IMG/VR virus record: IMGVR_UViG_3300036859_000582
Coordinates: 1-25,564 of that record
Source: a virus
DNA length: 25,564 nt
Reading direction: 5' to 3' (one strand)
Shown here one piece after another: positions 21,879 to 25,564 of this stretch; within the stretch, counting starts at the first letter, position 1, and each line of letters opens with the position of its first letter. Below the pieces are notes generated by a model, which was given only the letters and a program-made list of their open reading frames with translations, was not told the origin of the DNA and ran no database searches. Position numbers and translations under genes: made by a program.

Positions 21879-23498
21879 TCAGGCCGCCTCGACGATGTTG
21901 ATCTTCATGCCCGCGACCGTCTTGTAGCCGTCGGCTTCCTTCGTGAGAAAGCCTAGCTTCGCGAGCTGATCGCACGCCTTGTAGACGTTCGGCTTGGCGC
22001 TCCCGATGCCACGACGGTTGAGTTCGACGAACGCGGCGTATGCCTTCGTGGCCTCGTCGAAGAAGCCCTTCGAGATCAGGATGGCGAGCCGACCGATCAG
22101 CGTGTCGCCATTCGCCTCGATCGTGCGGCGCTCAACGGCGACCCGGAGCTCGGGCTTGTCGCCGAGCACCTGCAGCACCGCCGGCGCCTCTGCGATCAGC
22201 CGCGCCTTGAACGCCTGGTAGAGAACCTCGTCGGTGACAGTGCCGACGAGTCGCTCTGCGGCGCCCAGCGAGCTGGGGGGTGCGGGGGACGGTGGTTCGA
22301 CGAAGTCACGGCCACTTGCCCTCGCGTCCTCTGCGGCGGGCATCTTCGCCCCCGACGTACCGACGGTTCGACCAGCCAGCTGCGCGATCTGCTCCTCGAG
22401 GTCTCCGATGCGCTGGCGGAGATCCGCGTTCTCAGTGCGCAGCGCGGTCGCTTCCTGTTCAGTCACGGTGTCCTCGGCAACGTTGGGGGTGGGGTGGCGC
22501 CGCGGACCGCGGGCCGGCTGCGCGCCGCGGGCAATCGCCGCGGCCTCGGCCGCGTCCAGCCAGATCGGCTGCACGTAGGTCTTGATGGCGTGCTCGCCAT
22601 AACAGGCGTAGAACTCGCCGAGCTTGAGGGTCGCGACTTGGCGGGGGGTCAGCTTGGGCATCGCGACCGGCATCTGATCGAGCGTGCGCTTCACCTCGTT
22701 CACCTCGCGCTGTACGCCGAGGATCCAGACGGGCACGCTCTTCAGGATCAGCTTCTCGATGCCGGCGATGTCCTGGCTGTCGAGCCAGAGATAGTTGCGC
22801 ATCGCCGCGGCCTGCCGGATGAACGCCTCGGCAGCGCGCTTGACGGGCGTCCCGCGGCCCTGGGGGATAAACTTCCACGCCTCGGGCACGACGACGACAG
22901 TGTCCTCGGCGTGATGCAGCACCCAGTCGATCGTCGAGCGGATCACCAGGTGCTGCAGCTCGATGCCGAGCGCGCCCAGGTCCATGGCGTTGATGCCAGG
23001 CACGAGCTCCACCTTCCGCGCCCAGCGGACCGCGGCGATCTGGGGCACCACCGCCTGCAGGTACTCGTTCAGGGCGAAGTAGATGTCGCCGCTCAGGCCC
23101 TTGTTCGTCTTTGGATTCTCGAGCGCGGCGCGCACGTTGCGCTGGACGTCCGCCAGCGTCGTCGCGCCCTTGGTCGCCCGCATGATCCAGGTGCGCTCGA
23201 ACTTGAGCTTCTCGCCCAGGCTGGCCTCGAGGATGGATGCGACGTAGCGCCACTCGATGTAGCCAGCGTCCGTCGTCTCCTCGCTGAAGTACGGCGCGAT
23301 CGTGTGGGCATCGCTGAAGCTCCCCTCGCCGCGCTTCGTGACGAACGCGACCGCGCGGACGCCGGCGCGCGCGATCAGTGCCTCGAGCGTCGTGGTCTTC
23401 CCCGCCTCCTGGGTCTGGCCGGTGACCACCATGTGTCGGAGCGGTATCTCGACGGGATCGCCCGAGCCGACCTCAAAGCCGAGATGCACGGACGTCAC
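21879..23498 (-). CDS. HerA/FtsK-like P-loop ATPase with coiled coil and winged helix
   Basis: A 539-aa protein. The N-terminal ATPase has Walker A GQTQEAGKTT (27-36) and Walker B VVVVPEAW (201-208, with the catalytic Glu following), matching the HerA/FtsK superfamily of hexameric DNA-translocating ATPases. A coiled coil covers about residues 345-376 (EQEATALRTENADLRQRIGDLEEQIAQL). The last 120 residues look like a winged helix (FVELNRRGIGSAKPNVYKACDQLAKLGFL). The start is GTG at 23498, which overlaps the upstream stop (GTGA). No adjacent nuclease (such as NurA or Sir2-type partners of HerA) was found, so the working partner is unclear. Confidence 0.75.
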   Translation of the reverse strand: MTSVHLGFEVGSGDPVEIPLRHMVVTGQTQEAGKTTTLEALIARAGVRAVAFVTKRGEGSFSDAHTIAPYFSEETTDAGYIEWRYVASILEASLGEKLKFERTWIMRATKGATTLADVQRNVRAALENPKTNKGLSGDIYFALNEYLQAVVPQIAAVRWARKVELVPGINAMDLGALGIELQHLVIRSTIDWVLHHAEDTVVVVPEAWKFIPQGRGTPVKRAAEAFIRQAAAMRNYLWLDSQDIAGIEKLILKSVPVWILGVQREVNEVKRTLDQMPVAMPKLTPRQVATLKLGEFYACYGEHAIKTYVQPIWLDAAEAAAIARGAQPARGPRRHPTPNVAEDTVTEQEATALRTENADLRQRIGDLEEQIAQLAGRTVGTSGAKMPAAEDARASGRDFVEPPSPAPPSSLGAAERLVGTVTDEVLYQAFKARLIAEAPAVLQVLGDKPELRVAVERRTIEANGDTLIGRLAILISKGFFDEATKAYAAFVELNRRGIGSAKPNVYKACDQLAKLGFLTKEADGYKTVAGMKINIVEAA

Positions 23499-24496
23499 GC
23501 AGGCACCGCCTGGGGGAACTCCCGAATGCGGAGGTCGGTGGGCCACTCGTCCCAGTCGCCACCCTTGGGGTCGCGTACCCGGAACCCGATCGCGTTGGTG
23601 GGGCGCGTGTGCACGGCAGGCCCAAAGATTGGCGGCACGAAGCCGCGGCCGTCATCGAGCAGCCAATGGTGGACCTGGAAGCCGGTGTGGTCACCGAGCA
23701 CCCACCGGCCCATCTGCTTGACGAAGCGTGCCACGCCGGCCGCACGACACTGCGCGACGATCGCGCGCGCCCACGCGAGATCCATCGGGCGAGCATGAGG
23801 TCCGCTCTCGCCGCCGACGATCACCCAATCGATTGGCCGATATGGCGAACCCTCTGGCGCGGGGTCGAATGCGTTGCCGCAGTCGATCGGCCCCAGCAGT
23901 GGCTCCGCGCTGACGAACCGTACGGCCGCAGGGATGCGACCGAGGATCTCCACCCGCTCATCCCAGCACGGCTGGTCCTCGACGCTGACGCCAAGCCAGA
24001 CGTTCGATAACCACCCCCGCCGGAAAAAGGCGCCAAGCATCACGTCCGCGCTACCACCGCGGCCGCCATCGACCGCCGTAAAGTCAAGTGGGCGGTTGCG
24101 CAGATCGGAGCAGTACTTACGCATGCGCTCTGGTCGCTTCGTGAGAATCTGGAACGTGTGCGCCGGCGCCAGCGCCATCACGGCGAACACACGATCGATC
24201 TGCTCGTCCGTGAGCGCCTCGTGGAAGAGGTCGCTCATCGAGTTCACGAAGATGCGCCGACCATCACGCCAGCGCAGTGGATCCTCAAGGTGGCGCTCGA
24301 CCAGTTGCACCCGCCCGGTCCACCGCGGGCCAGCCTTCGTCCGCCGCGCCAGACCCTCATACGCCTGTCCGGGTCCACTGAAGCGCGCGGCGATCAATTC
24401 CGCATAGCAGTTGCGGCAGCCCTCGGAGACACGCGAGCAGCCGCGCACCGGATTCCAGGTCGCGTCGGTCCACTCGATGGACGATCGCTGAGCCAT
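23495..24496 (-). CDS. phage Gp37/Gp68 family protein (DUF5131)
   Basis: A 333-aa protein of the Gp37/Gp68 (DUF5131) family, found in phages and mobile elements; its biochemical function is not settled. Family signs: the N-terminal IEWTDATWNPVRGC, a C-x6-C-x2-C set (Cys20, Cys27, Cys30) recalling radical-SAM-like or spore photoproduct-like proteins, IFVNSMSDLFHEAL (82-95), ILTKRPERM, VWLGVSVEDQ, FVSAEPLLGPI and WVIVGGESGPHARPM. The ATG overlaps the preceding stop by one base (TGATG). It is followed by the HerA-like ATPase, coupled by GTGA, so the two proteins may act together. Confidence 0.88.
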   Translation of the reverse strand: MAQRSSIEWTDATWNPVRGCSRVSEGCRNCYAELIAARFSGPGQAYEGLARRTKAGPRWTGRVQLVERHLEDPLRWRDGRRIFVNSMSDLFHEALTDEQIDRVFAVMALAPAHTFQILTKRPERMRKYCSDLRNRPLDFTAVDGGRGGSADVMLGAFFRRGWLSNVWLGVSVEDQPCWDERVEILGRIPAAVRFVSAEPLLGPIDCGNAFDPAPEGSPYRPIDWVIVGGESGPHARPMDLAWARAIVAQCRAAGVARFVKQMGRWVLGDHTGFQVHHWLLDDGRGFVPPIFGPAVHTRPTNAIGFRVRDPKGGDWDEWPTDLRIREFPQAVPA

Positions 24497-25167
24497 CAGG
24501 CGCTCCGGAGGCGCAGCTGCGCCCCCGCTGTGTGGCTAGCTGGACGCCGCTCCCAGTCGTCGAGCATGAGGCTCGCGATCTCGGGCGTGAGAACCAGATA
24601 CGGGGGTGGCACTGGCTCGATCTGCGGGCAAACCACCTTGACCACCACGGGCCGCGGCTGGGTGGCATGCGCTCGCCGTGAGCCGCGTACCTTTCGGGCA
24701 ATGCCGTCCGTGCGTGCGAGGAGATCAATCGGCCAGGGGCGCTCTGACAGCAACCGATGCAGCGCCTCCACCTCCGCGCCGTAGCCACCCTCTTTCCAGG
24801 CCCGCAGCCTGAGACCGCGCAGCACATAGACGTGACGCGCGAACGACTGCGGACTGGAGAAGCCGATCACCCACGCGAGGTCAGCGGTCGCACACGCCCA
24901 CCCCTCGAGCAGCAGCGCCGCGATCGCGAGGCGGATGCTGGTAACCACGTCCCGCAGCGACGGTGAGCGGCGCCGGTTGAGGCGCGAGCTGACGGTCGAG
25001 TAGTTCGCTCCCCATTCCGCGACGTACTGCCGCATGCTCCGCACCCGCCATGCCTCCTTGGCAACGATGGCGAGTGTGGGCGGCCACCGAGACCCGGCGA
25101 GCATGCGGACGTCCTGCGCCACCGCCGCGCCGGCGCGCTGACAGTCCTCCTTGCTGAGCACCGGCAT
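24496..25167 (-). CDS. AraC-type HTH protein
   Basis: A 223-aa protein with an AraC-like double helix-turn-helix at about residues 70-125: SLRDVVTSIRLAIAALLLEG, then TADLAWVIGFSSPQSFARHVYVLRGLRLRAW, in which the GFSSPQSFARHV segment matches the conserved second recognition helix (consensus GFxSxSxFxRxF). A basic C-terminal segment and a final helix end the protein. The ATG overlaps the previous stop by one base (TGATG). It may regulate the early operon. No ligand-binding domain of the AraC family is seen. Confidence 0.75.
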   Translation of the reverse strand: MPVLSKEDCQRAGAAVAQDVRMLAGSRWPPTLAIVAKEAWRVRSMRQYVAEWGANYSTVSSRLNRRRSPSLRDVVTSIRLAIAALLLEGWACATADLAWVIGFSSPQSFARHVYVLRGLRLRAWKEGGYGAEVEALHRLLSERPWPIDLLARTDGIARKVRGSRRAHATQPRPVVVKVVCPQIEPVPPPYLVLTPEIASLMLDDWERRPASHTAGAQLRLRSA

Positions 25168-25373
25168 CAGCCCGCCACCCCGTTGCTCGCACGCTCAAGC
25201 GCGGCCTTCGCGTCCGCGAGCTCCTTCTGCTGGTGCGCCTGGTAGCCGGCGAGGAAGGCAAGCATCAACGCGACGCGCTGATCCGGCTCGCCCGCGAGGC
25301 GCGCCGCGCAAGCCGCCGCTGCCGATTGTAGCCGACCTTGAGCTTCCACTTCTTCGACGCGAAGTGCTGACAC
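25167..25373 (-). CDS. small helical protein, start uncertain
   Basis: The frame ends AGEPDQRVALMLAFLAGYQA then a helical HQQKELADAKAALERASNG, and its stop overlaps the next gene (TGATG), so the 3' part is probably real. The start is not settled: GTG at 25373 (used here, 68 aa), GTG at 25382, or ATG at 25268, which overlaps the upstream stop as TGATG and would leave a 33-aa protein. No clear ribosome-binding site favours any one. No family is recognised. Confidence 0.45.
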   Translation of the reverse strand: MSALRVEEVEAQGRLQSAAAACAARLAGEPDQRVALMLAFLAGYQAHQQKELADAKAALERASNGVAG

Positions 25374-25564
25374 GATCGACACGGGGTTCCGCGACCGGTC
25401 GGGCGACGGCAATCGATTGGGAACAGCTCCAGCTGCTTCTCTCCCCGGCATTGCGGACACTCCATGAAGAACTCCCCTTGTTCGCAGCGGCAGCACTCCG
25501 GGCACCGACCGCACGCCCCGCATCGAACGCGGCCATGCGGCGGACCACATCCGGCGGGCGCGGT
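25265..25564 (-). CDS. cysteine-rich zinc-ribbon-like protein, cut by the right edge
   Basis: The frame stays open to the window edge. It encodes the Cys-rich run CGACGRCPECCRCEQGEFF followed by MECPQCRGEKQLELF and CRSCQHF, several CxxC pairs of the zinc-ribbon type, then a basic end. Either the gene begins outside the window, or it begins at the ATG at 25465, which has GGGGAG a few bases upstream; both readings fit. It may be a small DNA- or RNA-binding phage protein. The function is unknown. Confidence 0.55.
   Translation of the reverse strand, partial: TAPAGCGPPHGRVRCGACGRCPECCRCEQGEFFMECPQCRGEKQLELFPIDCRRPTGRGTPCRSCQHFASKKWKLKVGYNRQRRLARRASRASRISASR

Noticed and set aside
25265-25564. 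An HNH endonuclease at the right edge.
   Set aside because: CxxC pairs are present, but no His-Asn-His core is visible.
1-25564. tRNA genes, integrase, attachment sites or an origin of replication.
   Set aside because: No cloverleaf-like sequence, recombinase motif, direct repeat pair or iteron cluster was noticed by eye; a dedicated search with tRNAscan-type tools would be needed to exclude weak cases.

Overview
The window looks like part of a tailed-phage (or prophage) genome from a high-GC bacterium. All supported genes lie on the minus strand, so the genome is read from high to low coordinates. The head genes (terminase GpA, gpW, lambda-type portal, S49 protease, gpD, gpE) are lambda-like in family, order and size. 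No host chromosomal gene, tRNA, integrase or attachment site was seen, and the host cannot be named from the sequence. The long plus-strand open frames are high-GC shadows of the minus-strand genes. No gene-free stretch exceeds 300 bases; the two main gaps (4777-4900 and 12112-12199) carry regulatory signals.

Early/DNA-metabolism block (25564 down to 12200). This is a tightly packed polycistron in which most stop and start codons overlap by 1-4 bases (GTGA, ATGA, TTGA, TGATG). In order of transcription it encodes a cysteine-rich zinc-ribbon protein cut by the window edge, a small coiled protein, an AraC-type HTH protein, a Gp37/Gp68 (DUF5131) protein and a HerA/FtsK-like ATPase with coiled coil and C-terminal winged helix. 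Then come a winged-helix protein, a small Cys protein, a phage metallopeptidase-family protein whose zinc motif is broken, a C5-cytosine methyltransferase lacking its C-terminal motifs, an SNF2 helicase, a DUF4031 protein, a 59-aa protein and a helicase-methyltransferase fusion. Several small proteins and a RuvC-like resolvase follow. The block ends at a rho-independent terminator (12131-12170).

Tail/packaging block (12111 down to 4901). It holds two small proteins, a Gp80-like tail protein, a 745-aa virion protein (Asp-box domain, twelve 20-aa repeats, beta-sandwich-like end), a minor-tail-Z-like protein, a lower-GC HTH gene and the two terminase subunits.

Head block (4900 down to 1). It opens with a sigma70-like promoter just after the terminase stop, then a leader ending in a strong terminator hairpin that abuts the gpW ribosome-binding site. 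It continues with gpW, portal, protease with a nested scaffold start, decoration protein, major capsid protein and the first codons of another gene. Perfect hairpins flank the capsid gene on both sides.

The most notable points are the promoter plus terminator leader before the head genes, the repeat-bearing virion fusion protein, the degenerate metallopeptidase, the truncated methyltransferase beside an SNF2 helicase and a second helicase-methyltransferase fusion, the nested scaffold gene and the RNA hairpins around the capsid gene.
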